Source: Propionispira arboris
GTDB taxonomy: Bacteria > Bacillota > Negativicutes > Selenomonadales > Selenomonadaceae
Assembly: GCF_900109225.1 (NCBI RefSeq)
Contig: NZ_FNZK01000022.1
Coordinates: 23,318-87,317, forward strand
Reading direction: 5' to 3'
Length of the DNA: 64,000 nucleotides
Below the pieces are notes generated by a model. It searched no databases and was not told where the DNA came from. It worked only from the letters and a program-made list of their open reading frames with translations. The position numbers were made by a program, and so were the translations under genes. This document shows positions 1 through 8,211 of the stretch, in pieces (within the stretch, counting starts at the first letter, position 1; every line of letters starts with the position of its first letter).

Positions 1-655
1 TCATAGCTGCAAGTAATCTTGCATTACTTGCTTTTAGAGTTGTACTTTCCGACCAAGTATTATCTTCATTAAATGTCAAAGACTTAGAATATACATTTAT
101 CGGATATGCAACTTTCATTGTTTCGCTAACCGCATTTAAATCGATAACTACACCTTCTTCATAACGACCAAATGCAACCCAATATTCTGGATGCGGCAAG
201 AAAGAAAAGTTGAAGTTTGGTGTTGCCGGTATCGCAAAAGTAGGATTTCCAGACATTCCTATACCAATAGAAGCTTCACCATCTGGTATTGTCGCATCTG
301 TAAATATAGCTAAAGATCCCGCATTGGCTGATTTTGTAGCAGCAGTAAACAAATATGCACCATTTTGTTTTGAAAATCCAGTGGTATTCTTACTTGTATC
401 TGATGGATCACAATCTTTTAATTCTGAAGCATCAAAATAAACGCCTGGTGACAATATCCCCGTTTCACTCCACGCAAAACTATAATCAATTGTCCATCTA
501 AATTTAAGGCTTGTTCCAGGATGGCATGATTTTGAAAACCACGCAAGTGAATATAAGTTATCATACTGATCTTGATTCGGGCATTTCTGATAAACAACGA
601 CACTTCCACTTTGTTTAGAACTGTTTGTTACATTTAAAGTATACTGGGTTGACAT
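1..655 (-). CDS. RhiA-like protein of unknown function (3' end beyond window)
   Basis: A reading frame of at least 218 codons runs open from ATG at 655 to the left edge, so the C-terminus is not seen. AAAGGAG stands about 8 bases before the ATG. There is no signal peptide and no membrane segment; the protein is rich in aromatic and small residues. Motifs such as SLAWFSKSCHPGT, RWTIDYSFAWSETG and PHPEYWVAFGRY recall the RhiA family (rhizosphere-expressed protein of Rhizobium). That resemblance is from memory and only moderate. Function is unknown. It stands alone, with an AT-rich gap of about 210 bases before the next gene remnant. Confidence 0.6.
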   Translation of the reverse strand, partial: MSTQYTLNVTNSSKQSGSVVVYQKCPNQDQYDNLYSLAWFSKSCHPGTSLKFRWTIDYSFAWSETGILSPGVYFDASELKDCDPSDTSKNTTGFSKQNGAYLFTAATKSANAGSLAIFTDATIPDGEASIGIGMSGNPTFAIPATPNFNFSFLPHPEYWVAFGRYEEGVVIDLNAVSETMKVAYPINVYSKSLTFNEDNTWSESTTLKASNARLLAAM

Positions 656-865
656 AATAAACCACTCCTTTTAAAATAAAATTATTTTTATAAAAAATGA
701 GTTTCCCCATTTTCTAACAGGATAAGACTAAATCTTTTAAATAATCTTTTTTATTAAGGTTTATCTATTATCAAAATAAAATCAGTAATGATTATATTTA
801 TTACTTACTCTCTATGCATGCAGTATAGCATTATCAATCGGAATAAAATTGGAATATTTTCCGAT

Positions 866-1603
866 TTATTCTCGTAAATATTCTAAAATATCTTCAGCGG
901 CTTTTTTTAATCCTTTATTTTCATAGTAAGTTGCTAATTTATCCAATAATTCTAGATAACGAAAATCATAATATGCTTCTAATACCTCTGTCCATTCATA
1001 AAAATCTTCCATCAAAAGAGGTCCCCTATAAAGCCCTAAAGCTTGTTTCCAAGCCTCTTGATTCTCATTTTCTTTATACAGTGCATCAAATTCGATAATA
1101 TCACATTTAAGATTTTCTAAAACCAACGACAATTTACCATATGTCTCTAAAATAATTTTTTTTTAAAACAAGAACGAATATATTGACAGATTTTATACAA
1201 ACTATCTAATGCATGTCTTGAATCAACATCTGGCCATAATCTTTCTGAAATAATTCTTTTTTCTACACCAACTCCACGTTCACACACTAATAATGCAATC
1301 AATTCTTCAGCCTTTTTATGCTTTAAACAAATAGGCTTATCATCTACAAAAATGCCAAAGTGTTTAAAGCACTGTATAAATATTCCTTCATTATAGATTT
1401 TTATGCTTTTATAGTCTGAAAATTTTTTTATTGGAATCTTTTATACTATCGTTGCATTTTTTCTGTTCAAACCTAACTGGTGATAATACAATATCATTTT
1501 TTTCTATTCTACAATTTATTTTATCTCCTCTATTTAAGTTTAATTTATGAACGATTATAGCTGGAATAGTAACTTGTGATTTACTCCCAAATTTTATTAT
1601 CAT
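866..1603 (-). pseudogene. Broken AbrB-winged helix-BTAD transcriptional regulator
   Basis: Three consecutive pieces in two reading frames add up to one regulator. The first (from 1603) is a SpoVT/AbrB-type domain with KSQVTIPAIIVHKL. The middle part (about 1440 to 1147), in another frame, is an OmpR-like winged helix with ISERLWPDVDSRHALDSLYK. The last (about 1165 to 866) returns to the first frame and is a BTAD helical domain (QALGLYRGPLLMEDFYEW). The frame changes fall at an A7 run (1423-1429) and an A9 run (1156-1164). Domain order matches SARP-like regulators with an added AbrB domain. It could be a true pseudogene, or an intact gene with two homopolymer sequencing errors. The region between the frames has no separate start or ribosome site, which argues against three real genes. 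Confidence 0.7.
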
Positions 1604-1725
1604 AATAAATCAGTCCTTTTTAAATTTTTAGTTGAATATTATTTGATAACTTGCATTCAATTTAGATAAATTATGCATTCCCCCTATATTGTCACTGTTA
1701 CTAAATATTCACACTTTTCACAGCA

Positions 1726-1910
1726 CAAAAATAGACGCCCAAAAGAATATTACCTATTCGTTCAGTCGCCTTATAAAAATCCACTATATCGTAAGTTTTT
1801 AATTTCACCTATTTGCCAAGCATCTGCCATTTCGCCACTTCTTTTCGTATAGATTGCTGTACATTTTCTTACAAAAATCGAGCAGTTCCTACTTCAAGTG
1901 TTACAATGAT
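1726..1910. repeat. Dispersed repeat, copy 1
   Basis: This non-coding stretch shares long blocks with 3545-3671 and, more weakly, with 34716-34935: the block around TCAGTCGCCTTATAAAAAT, then ATATCGTAAGTTTTT, GCCAAGCATCTG and CTTTTCGTAT. Copies differ by many substitutions and small gaps. In copies 2 and 3 the first part forms a terminator-like hairpin on the minus strand; here that stem is degraded. The rest of the 1604-2058 gap contains nothing else I can identify. Confidence 0.6.
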
Positions 1911-2058
1911 TCTTGATGTCGACATTAAAATTAAAAAACTTACATTTTAAAATTATTCAAAATAATTAAATTTTATTCAATTATAAACCTTTCGTTTTGT
2001 GATTTCAAGTAAATACTAGACAAAAACTTGCATTCAATTATTGCTTCATTCTTTTCCT

Positions 2059-2502
2059 TTATTCTAATGATTTTATAAAAAAGTACATAGACTGACCTTG
2101 CGGACTTATCCATTCACGATATATCTCAAAGCCTAATTTCTTTTGTAATGCAATACTTGCGGGATTATCGCCTCGTACATTTCCAGCCGCAATTTTATAA
2201 CCAAGATTTTTCGCATATTCCAGGGCTAACTTTTCCCCTTGAAAACCATAACCCTGCCGATAATATTCCAGAAAAATTTCAAGACCAATGCTTACAGCCG
2301 AACTCGTATGCTGATAAAGAGAAACGGTTCCTTTTATCTTTTGATCTTCTGTAATCGCAAACATTTCAAAATAACGCCCTTGATAGTCTTTTTTATTCCA
2401 CTTTTCGATCATAGTTTTTACCTCTTCAACCGGCTTATCATAGGTCGGTTGCTTTTGTAATATAGCTATATCCTTGAATGTAAAATTTCGAATAGAAACC
2501 AT
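2059..2502 (-). CDS. GNAT family N-acetyltransferase
   Basis: A 147-residue protein of the GNAT fold, probably transferring acetyl from acetyl-CoA to a protein or small molecule; the acceptor cannot be told. The C-terminal half has the acetyl-CoA loop region RQGYGFQGEKLALEYAKN followed by GNPRGDN-type sequence (VRGDNPASIALQKKLGFEIYREW), the usual RimJ/RimL-like signature. I place the start at 2502, where AAGGAGA stands 5 bases upstream, rather than at the longer start at 2538. It is separated from the next acetyltransferase gene by about 90 bases and may be cotranscribed with it. Confidence 0.8.
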   Translation of the reverse strand: MVSIRNFTFKDIAILQKQPTYDKPVEEVKTMIEKWNKKDYQGRYFEMFAITEDQKIKGTVSLYQHTSSAVSIGLEIFLEYYRQGYGFQGEKLALEYAKNLGYKIAAGNVRGDNPASIALQKKLGFEIYREWISPQGQSMYFFIKSLE

Positions 2503-2592
2503 GGCTGTCTCCTTTTTATGGTAGTAATTATCTACCAATTTCTGTTTATTACTATGTTTATACTAAAATCTGTTGTTTTATAAAATTTCTAT

Positions 2593-3057
2593 CTAGATCT
2601 TTTTGGTATACATATGCCGCTGCGAAACAAATCTCATATTCTCATAAAATTCAATCGCTTTTTTATTGAAGTCCCAAACTACTAAATTTAAATATTGGAT
2701 GTCTAACCCAGCTAATGTCTTTTCTACATACTGCAAAAGTTCTTTTCCAAAACCATTCTTTCTGCATTCCGGGATTACGTAAAGACTTTCAATATAACCT
2801 ATTTGCTGCTCAATCATACAAGCATTTTGAATTTGCTTTATCGACGCAAAACAAAATCCAACAACTATATTTTTTTCTTCTGCTATGAGGCAAATATTTT
2901 GATTATTTTGCAACAATTCAATATATGCCTGTTCACTATAAATATGTTCTGTATCTTTATGAAATTCTGGACATCCCTTTACATGCAATAAATGGAGATC
3001 ATTCATCATCTTATCTACCTTTGGATAGTCACAGTCCATCATTTTCCTTATTTTCAT
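2593..3057 (-). CDS. GNAT family N-acetyltransferase
   Basis: A 154-residue acetyltransferase. Visible features are IGYIESLYVIPECRKNGFGK (β4 and the pyrophosphate-binding Q/R-x-x-G-x-G/A region, here RKNGFG) and LNLVVWDFNKKAIEFYENM near the end, typical of small cytosolic GNAT enzymes. The ATG at 3057 has AGAGGAAG about 9 bases upstream; a TTG at 3063 is a less likely start. Substrate unknown. It lies directly upstream of the other acetyltransferase on the same strand. Confidence 0.8.
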   Translation of the reverse strand: MKIRKMMDCDYPKVDKMMNDLHLLHVKGCPEFHKDTEHIYSEQAYIELLQNNQNICLIAEEKNIVVGFCFASIKQIQNACMIEQQIGYIESLYVIPECRKNGFGKELLQYVEKTLAGLDIQYLNLVVWDFNKKAIEFYENMRFVSQRHMYTKKI

Positions 3058-3156
3058 CAACAAAAACTTCCTCTACCGCAAAATATGTAATACCAATAAG
3101 ATCGTTTCTTTTTTATATTTTGCTAAATATTAAAATCAACAAATTTAATTCTTTTC

Positions 3157-3285
3157 TCATAGCTCTTGTTTTGAATATAACTCATAATATATTTTCTTAT
3201 TTTGCATAAGTTCAAAATGAGTTCCCATTTCTAAAATCTCGCCATCAACAACAATCTTTAATGCCCCTATCCAAGACTTAAAAAT
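3157..3285 (-). pseudogene. C-terminal relic of an ABC exporter ATP-binding subunit
   Basis: About 40 codons in one frame read GALKIVVDGEILEMGTHFEL and then end YYELYSKQEL before a TGA at 3157-3159. This is the characteristic end of ABC exporter nucleotide-binding domains (the DGEIVEMGTHEEL region after the H-loop). A TAG stop lies just upstream in frame and no Walker or signature motif is present, so this is only the tail of a lost gene. Confidence 0.6.
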
Positions 3286-3544
3286 CTAATAACTTATTTT
3301 TCATTTTTCTCACCAAAAACCATAAGTCCATCTTTTTATTAGCATAATATCTTACCTTTTGATTTTCTTTTGATCTGTTCTACATATAAAAAAACTTATA
3401 CAATTTCAGCAACATACCTTTCACAGTTATGGCTTTCGACTTCGAAACAAGTAGATTCATTTTCAACAAGACTCAGATTACGATTTTAGGGAGACAAGGG
3501 GACCGTTTATTTTTTGTCATATCCTTCTAAAAATTTACATTTTC

Positions 3545-3671
3545 CATAACGCAAAAACAGGCGACTCAAAGAATATTATTTATTCAGTCGCCTTATAAAA
3601 ATTCCACGATATCGTAAGTTTTTGAGTCCACTCTTTTGCCAAGCATCTGTCATTTTAACACTGCTCTTCGT
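3545..3671. repeat. Dispersed repeat, copy 2
   Basis: This copy has the best preserved inverted repeat (AGGCGACT at 3559-3566 against AGTCGCCT at 3586-3593). It shares the ATATCGTAAGTTTTT and GCCAAGCATCTG blocks with copy 1. It lies inside the vgrG relic, between the fragment of the body and the fragment of the start region. Confidence 0.6.
3553..3594 (-). terminator. Rho-independent terminator-like hairpin
   Basis: On the minus strand an 8-bp GC-rich stem (AGGCGACT/AGTCGCCT) with a 19-base loop is followed by TGTTTTTG. It is placed to stop transcription running out of the injection-system operon. Confidence 0.6.
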
Positions 3672-3823
3672 ATGTTCATCACCACTTTTTTATACTTAAC
3701 TTTAAAGTTCTTAGCCTTGCTCCCCAGCATCTACCAAGGGACTAAATATCTCTATTTTCTTTTATTAAGTAATAAAAAAATTGTCCCAAACCTTTTCAGT
3801 TCGTTATTCTCTTATTAGCACAT

Positions 3824-4002
3824 CTATTTGTGAAATAATTCTGGTCTATATTGTTTCATTAAATAATATTTGTGAATACAATTAATACCTAATGACATTA
3901 GATATCCCAAAACCACAAGTGCGATAGCAAGACCTAATGTTATTGAGCTTTGATCCCCCTTGAAATTTACAATAAAAATCTTACCAAGCACGAGTCCCCC
4001 CC
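3824..4002 (-). other. Out-of-frame continuation of the immunity candidate
   Basis: After the G7 tract, the alternative frame stays open to 3824 and encodes LVLGKIFIVNFKGD, then a clear membrane helix (ITLGLAIALVVLGYLMSLG) and a charged tail ending in PELFHK. One extra G (G8), or a -1 slip on the run, would join it to the upstream gene and give about 226 residues. Codon use and hydrophobicity look like real coding sequence; there is no ribosome site of its own. Confidence 0.6.
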
Positions 4003-4503
4003 TCCTCCTAAAAGTCCTAAAACTCCAATCACACGCCAAAATAGATTCGTTTTGCTCTTCTTCTTTTTCTTGTATTTGGAAGAATACCTTCCCTCTTTCA
4101 AAGCATTCCGCTGATATTTAAAACACATCAGCAAGAATAATATCTGTAATGTTATCGTTACAAAAATATATAATAATCCATATTCCTGATGATATAATCT
4201 AAAAAATCTATAGCCAGCCATTATGCAAAGTATCGAGAGAATCAAAAAGTATATACCTTGAAATAAAGTATATACTACTTGATATTTTTCCACATTCAAT
4301 CTTATAACAGCAGCCCAGATATTAATAAAAATAATGGGAATAAGCATCATCTTGATTATAATGCTAGGATTTCCAAACAAGACCGTAGGTAACCCTATAA
4401 TATCAAGCATTAATAGCAGTCCCAACAAATTACCTGTTATCATTGTAGGATGGTCTGGATATAAATAATCTTTTATCTTTTCAAAACTGTATTCTTGAAC
4501 CAT
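3967..4503 (-). CDS. Putative membrane immunity protein, interrupted at a G7 tract
   Basis: This gene starts 32 bases after the evolved vgrG. The start at 4503 (MVQEYSFEKIKDY) has GGGGGAG 5 bases upstream and is preferred over 4545. It encodes 178 residues with about four hydrophobic helices (around LLGLLLMLDIIGLPTVLFG, MMLIPIIFINIWAAVI, FQGIYFLILSILCIMAG, LLYIFVTITLQILFLLMC) and a lysine-rich cytosolic stretch. Position directly after a VgrG-linked hydrophobic effector, plus multi-pass topology, fit an inner-membrane immunity protein for a pore-forming toxin. That role is inferred. The frame ends shortly after a run of seven G (3996-4002), where the other frame carries on into a further membrane helix. 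Truncation could mean decay, phase variation or a sequencing error. Confidence 0.55.
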   Translation of the reverse strand: MVQEYSFEKIKDYLYPDHPTMITGNLLGLLLMLDIIGLPTVLFGNPSIIIKMMLIPIIFINIWAAVIRLNVEKYQVVYTLFQGIYFLILSILCIMAGYRFFRLYHQEYGLLYIFVTITLQILFLLMCFKYQRNALKEGRYSSKYKKKKKSKTNLFWRVIGVLGLLGGGGDSCLVRFLL

Positions 4504-4535
4504 GCCATCTCCCCCTCTAGCTGCAGACCTTATTA

Positions 4536-6632
4536 TTAAGGACAAAGTGAATCTTTAGTCCAGCCTTTTATTGTTTTTCCGTTAATCGTAACACCTTCTG
4601 TTGCAACACTATATACCCACCCAGCTACTAACCCAGCTGCAGCACCTGCAGCTGTTCCTACGACAGGAACAGCTGAACCTATAGCAGCACCTGCAACTGC
4701 TGTAGCTGTTATTCCGCCTACCCCAAAAGTAACATCCACTGCAGCATCACTGGCAACTTTTCCTGCCCCTTTACCAGCCTTTATATTTTCCCTCATATCA
4801 TTAATAGTGTCATATGCCACTGCACCATAGCCAAGCCTACTCCCCACACTTTTAAAATTCAAGGCATCTGTTACAGCAGTATTCATTTTAACAAATTTAA
4901 ATACTTCCGGATATTTAGCAGCGTTACTATAAGCATATCTTGTTCCGCTTATGCCCTCCCCTAATGCCGTGGATTTACGAGCACCTTTAACAATTGCATA
5001 ATCACCTTTTTTCGCGACATTGAACCCTTCTGTTATATAAGCCTTTGAATACTTGAAAACAGTATTTCCACTATATGCTGTTCCAGCCCCAAAAGTCACC
5101 CCAAAAACATCCGGAGTAAAGCCTATTATGATTGGCACACTACCATCTAACGCCTTTACCATATCACTGTTAGTTGTGAAAGTATTTAAAAAATTGAAAT
5201 TTTCTTCAACTAACGGAAACTCCGTTTCATCCGCACATTCAATAATAGTCTTCATACTCGCAAAATGTATTTCATTTTCCATAGAAAATCCACCCGTTGG
5301 TGTGACCATTTTTATTTGATTCGGCGAGCTAAATACGACCTTTGTCTTGGAATCGATAATGATTACTTCTTTCGCTTCGAGCACGATTCCTTTGTGACTG
5401 GAGATAGTTACACCTTCTTCGTCATCGAAGGTGAGTACTAGGTCATTGCGTCCTGCGGTAAAGTAAATACCGTCTGGTGCGAGTTTCATTTCTTGCCCAT
5501 ATTCCGTGGCAAGGTAACGGGTACTCGGATCACTGGTCTGTTCACATTCTGCACCATTGGTTCTTACACAGCCAGTAATGATGGCGTTTTGTTCCATTAG
5601 CCCTGGTATGTAGAGACTTGCATTTGTACCGATTTGCGGCATAAGGTACAGCATATCTGTGGTTGGTGGTACAAATGGATACCAGTAGGCTGTAGCTTCA
5701 TCTTGTTCTTGGTCAATATTTAGATGCAACTTTATTTCTTGATTTTGCACAGCGAGTACGGTGCCTTCTATGCTGTTGCCTTGTATTTTTTCGTTGTAGA
5801 TTGGATTTTGCCGAATTGTTTCCTGTCTTACTAGGGTTGCATTATAAACCAATAGCCCTTTTTTGAGTTCAATCGTCACTTCACCGACATACATTTCGTA
5901 GTTATGAAAGGTAACTTTATCGCCAAAGGTGAGTTCATCATAGCTTTCGACTTCGAAATAAGTATATTCATTTTCAACAAGATTGGGATTATAGTCGTAA
6001 TCGGTATAATAGGCTTTAATGTCTTTCCCGCTACTGTAGGCAATATCGTCCGGCAGTGTCTTCTCTCCATAAACTTTTGGATAGCCATAGGCAAAGATTT
6101 GATTGTCCATGGTAACATCCGGCACGATGACCGTTTCCTGATAGGAGGCTAATCGTTTGATAAACTGCCAGTCGGTTTCTTGGTATTGAATAAGGGGACC
6201 GTCAATAGTTACTGGATCGGCTGTCAGTTCAAAGCTTTTTTCTGGGTAGTCTTCCATAATTTTAGCTGCTATATCATTATATGTAAGGCTGGTATCTTGA
6301 AAAGAGCGGTTTTTTTGTTCACTGTCAAAAACGGAGGTTTCGGAGAGGAAAAAGGCTGTTATCGTATACAGTCCCGTTCTGACGCTGACCTTTACGTTTT
6401 TAAGCCGTCCTTTAAATAGCCAGCTTTTAGTTTCACCATCATCGGTATAGACTTTTATCTGGTCTTCGGTTGTTTCTTGCAGACCTAACTTACTGGCGTC
6501 ACTTTCATTTATCAGTGCAGTCAGACGTAATTCAGCATGATTATTTAGTGTTTTCTTTATGGAAAGTTCATAGATTGTCTGGATAGTCCATGGACTGGTA
6601 ATTTTTATTTTGTCATAGGTTATGGCTGACAT
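4536..6632 (-). CDS. Evolved VgrG spike with C-terminal hydrophobic effector
   Basis: A 698-residue spike of the phage late control D/VgrG family. The first ~280 residues form the gp27-like part (with IQYQETDWQFIKRLASYQET, a family hallmark). A gp5-like OB fold follows (NSIEGTVLAVQNQEIKLHL), then a β-helical stem with short repeats (MKLAPDGIYFTAGRNDLVLT, GVTISSHKGIVLEAKE) to about residue 465. The last ~220 residues are unlike the other two VgrGs here. They end in an Ala/Gly-rich hydrophobic stretch (about residues 634-678, with TATAVAGAAIGSAVPVVG and AAGLVAGWVY), suggesting membrane insertion after delivery. It lies between the PAAR-like gene and the membrane immunity candidate. Its first ~450 residues are nearly identical to the VgrG at 32304-33845. 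The toxin activity is inferred, not read from a known domain. Confidence 0.8.
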   Translation of the reverse strand: MSAITYDKIKITSPWTIQTIYELSIKKTLNNHAELRLTALINESDASKLGLQETTEDQIKVYTDDGETKSWLFKGRLKNVKVSVRTGLYTITAFFLSETSVFDSEQKNRSFQDTSLTYNDIAAKIMEDYPEKSFELTADPVTIDGPLIQYQETDWQFIKRLASYQETVIVPDVTMDNQIFAYGYPKVYGEKTLPDDIAYSSGKDIKAYYTDYDYNPNLVENEYTYFEVESYDELTFGDKVTFHNYEMYVGEVTIELKKGLLVYNATLVRQETIRQNPIYNEKIQGNSIEGTVLAVQNQEIKLHLNIDQEQDEATAYWYPFVPPTTDMLYLMPQIGTNASLYIPGLMEQNAIITGCVRTNGAECEQTSDPSTRYLATEYGQEMKLAPDGIYFTAGRNDLVLTFDDEEGVTISSHKGIVLEAKEVIIIDSKTKVVFSSPNQIKMVTPTGGFSMENEIHFASMKTIIECADETEFPLVEENFNFLNTFTTNSDMVKALDGSVPIIIGFTPDVFGVTFGAGTAYSGNTVFKYSKAYITEGFNVAKKGDYAIVKGARKSTALGEGISGTRYAYSNAAKYPEVFKFVKMNTAVTDALNFKSVGSRLGYGAVAYDTINDMRENIKAGKGAGKVASDAAVDVTFGVGGITATAVAGAAIGSAVPVVGTAAGAAAGLVAGWVYSVATEGVTINGKTIKGWTKDSLCP

Positions 6633-6676
6633 TTATGTTCATCACCACTTTTTTCAATATTTAACTTGAAAAGGCA

Positions 6677-7003
6677 TTAACTTTGCTGCCCATCATCTAC
6701 GATTGTTATGACACCACCCACGGCACAGCTTAATGTTGATGTCGCTAATAATGCGGGTCTGCCTTTTACTAAGGTAGTTTCTTTTGCCTTTTCCCACTTG
6801 GGAGCTAAAAAAAGGTTACACCTATCAGCAATGCTGCAGTGACCAAAGGGCATAACATTACTGTTCTCAACACGATCATGATCGTTTAATACCGCTTTTT
6901 CATTGACATAGAATCCATGACTTTTTGGCAGGTTGAGTCTACTAGTATCCCTACCTTTATTGCATTTAACCGTTGCACCTCGGACCACATATTTTGTATC
7001 CAT
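6677..7003 (-). CDS. DUF4280 PAAR-like spike tip protein
   Basis: A 108-residue protein with the features of DUF4280/PAAR-like tip proteins. It opens YVVRGATVKCNKG, has NSNVMPFGHCSIADRCN in the middle and closes on TSTLSCAVGGVITIVDDG. The spaced cysteines and histidine (C in VKCNKG, HC, C, C in LSCAVGG) can bind a metal at the apex of a three-sided cone. In contractile systems such proteins cap the VgrG trimer and can carry effectors. It stands between two unknown operon genes and the evolved vgrG, 44 bases upstream of the latter. A deleted copy of this gene is left at 33890-34012. Confidence 0.75.
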   Translation of the reverse strand: MDTKYVVRGATVKCNKGRDTSRLNLPKSHGFYVNEKAVLNDHDRVENSNVMPFGHCSIADRCNLFLAPKWEKAKETTLVKGRPALLATSTLSCAVGGVITIVDDGQQS

Positions 7004-7017
7004 TTTGTCCTCTCTTT

Positions 7018-7545
7018 CTATTCATCTAAGTCTACACGGTACATTTTTATACCCCGCATATTCCGTCTCAAAATGCTTTCAGCCGCATCGAGGCGAACTA
7101 TAATAATGTTCTCAAATTTATGCTGAACTTTAAAAATAGCATTACGTCCTATCGCAGCTTGTTTGAGCACCAGTTGTTTGACACCTCTTTTATCTGGCGT
7201 CAATATACTCTTCTCGGACAGGCAGTCTATTGGTGCAAAAATTGGCAAATGATAGGTTTGCTGCAATTTTTGTGCTGAATTAAACACGATCACTGTTTTA
7301 TAATTCAGTGTTGGGGCATACAAAGTAAAGGTTTCTTTGAGTAAGCTAGATACCAAAAACAATTGCCTGTCTAATAGGTCTATAAACTCTGGGGTATCCT
7401 TGCCAGCTAACTGAAATATGGTTATTTCAGCAATTCTTTGAGCCTCTTCAGGGTTAATATACCGCCAGTCAATTTGTTTTATTACGTTAGGAATTACTAG
7501 CGCATCAAAGTATTCTGGTTTTTGTTTTATACGAAAATACTCCAT
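7018..7545 (-). CDS. Unknown protein of injection-system operon (175 aa)
   Basis: A 175-residue soluble protein I do not recognise. It starts MEYFRIKQKPEYFDALVIPN and ends with RRNMRGIKMYRVDLDE. The middle (LLKETFTLYAPTLNYKTVIVFNSAQKLQQTYHLP) looks α/β. There is no signal or membrane segment. It is encoded 14 bases before the PAAR-like gene, and the tight packing suggests a role in spike or effector loading, for example as an adaptor; this is inference from position only. The phrasing of the N-terminus (pulling a position from immunity-like or Imm-type proteins of polymorphic toxin loci) leaves immunity as another possibility. Confidence 0.55.
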   Translation of the reverse strand: MEYFRIKQKPEYFDALVIPNVIKQIDWRYINPEEAQRIAEITIFQLAGKDTPEFIDLLDRQLFLVSSLLKETFTLYAPTLNYKTVIVFNSAQKLQQTYHLPIFAPIDCLSEKSILTPDKRGVKQLVLKQAAIGRNAIFKVQHKFENIIIVRLDAAESILRRNMRGIKMYRVDLDE

Positions 7546-7599
7546 GGTATTTGTTCCTTTTCACTTATACTTTTTATTTTTAAGCAGTCGGCCTAAATT

Positions 7600-8211
7600 T
7601 TACATAGCTTTAATCTCTGATTGTTCTTCATATAACAGTATACTTTTATCCATATATTCACCCATTAAGATTTTAAAAGTTGGAACTTTGCGTAAGTTGG
7701 TGTATTCTGGTGTCTTAATAGCTTCTTCAATCACTAACTTAGTACAGAACATCGCGATCTGATGATATTGCTGCGCCATGTCTAATTTGACCTGTTCTAG
7801 ATGCTGCGGGTGAACTTTATTCGCATACATACTGGAAGAGCTGACCACCTTAATCAATTGATCCAGCCTAGCTTTTAAGTAATCCCAGACAAAGTCGATC
7901 TCCCAGCAACTTGTACATTCGGTCCGGTCTAAATAGAATTTTTCATCATAGATATCCAGACGGTATTGCCAGCGATCATCAAGAATATTGGTTCTGAGGA
8001 ATGTTAGGCAAAGATAGGCAGCAGAACCTTTTCTGCCATTCTCTTGTTGCTGGCTGGCCTGACGGCATAGTGAGCTGATAACAGCTGATAAACTTTCCGT
8101 TATTTCACCGTGTTTTACGGAAAATTCCCGCTGCATCAGCGGTATATCTTCTTCCAACCAGCCTTCGGTTTGTTTTTTTATAAATTCCTGTACCATTTTT
8201 TCTTGGATCAT
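7600..8211 (-). CDS. Unknown α-helical protein of injection-system operon (203 aa)
   Basis: A 203-residue protein that overlaps the stop of the core vgrG by four bases (ATGA), a sign of translational coupling. It is predicted mostly helical and has no membrane segment. Visible features include CTSCWEIDFVWDYLKARLDQLI and a helix-rich C-terminus with KILMGEYMDKSILLYEE. No family recognised. The coupling to vgrG suggests it works with the spike, perhaps as an adaptor or baseplate part. Confidence 0.6.
   Translation of the reverse strand: MIQEKMVQEFIKKQTEGWLEEDIPLMQREFSVKHGEITESLSAVISSLCRQASQQQENGRKGSAAYLCLTFLRTNILDDRWQYRLDIYDEKFYLDRTECTSCWEIDFVWDYLKARLDQLIKVVSSSSMYANKVHPQHLEQVKLDMAQQYHQIAMFCTKLVIEEAIKTPEYTNLRKVPTFKILMGEYMDKSILLYEEQSEIKAM

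Larger units (their letters stand above)
3425..3735 (-). pseudogene. Shattered vgrG cassette relic
   Basis: Positions 3425-3475 closely match the coding sequence of the evolved vgrG near 5939-5990 (shared words such as CTTTCGACTTCGAAA and ATTCATTTTCAACAAGA), and GGGGACCGT near 3500 matches 6190. Positions 3671-3735 match the short spacer between vgrG and the PAAR-like gene (TATGTTCATCACCACTTTTTT, then the CATCTAC block). The order is collinear with the intact locus, but most of the gene is missing and repeat copy 2 sits in the middle. It is the remains of a third vgrG unit next to the active cluster. Confidence 0.65.

Noticed and set aside
3636..3818. 60-codon plus-strand frame
   Set aside because: It covers the vgrG relic and repeat and has no ribosome site.
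5053..6419. Several plus-strand frames inside the evolved vgrG
   Set aside because: They are shadows of the vgrG coding strand, and equivalents appear in the duplicate vgrG at 32304-33845.
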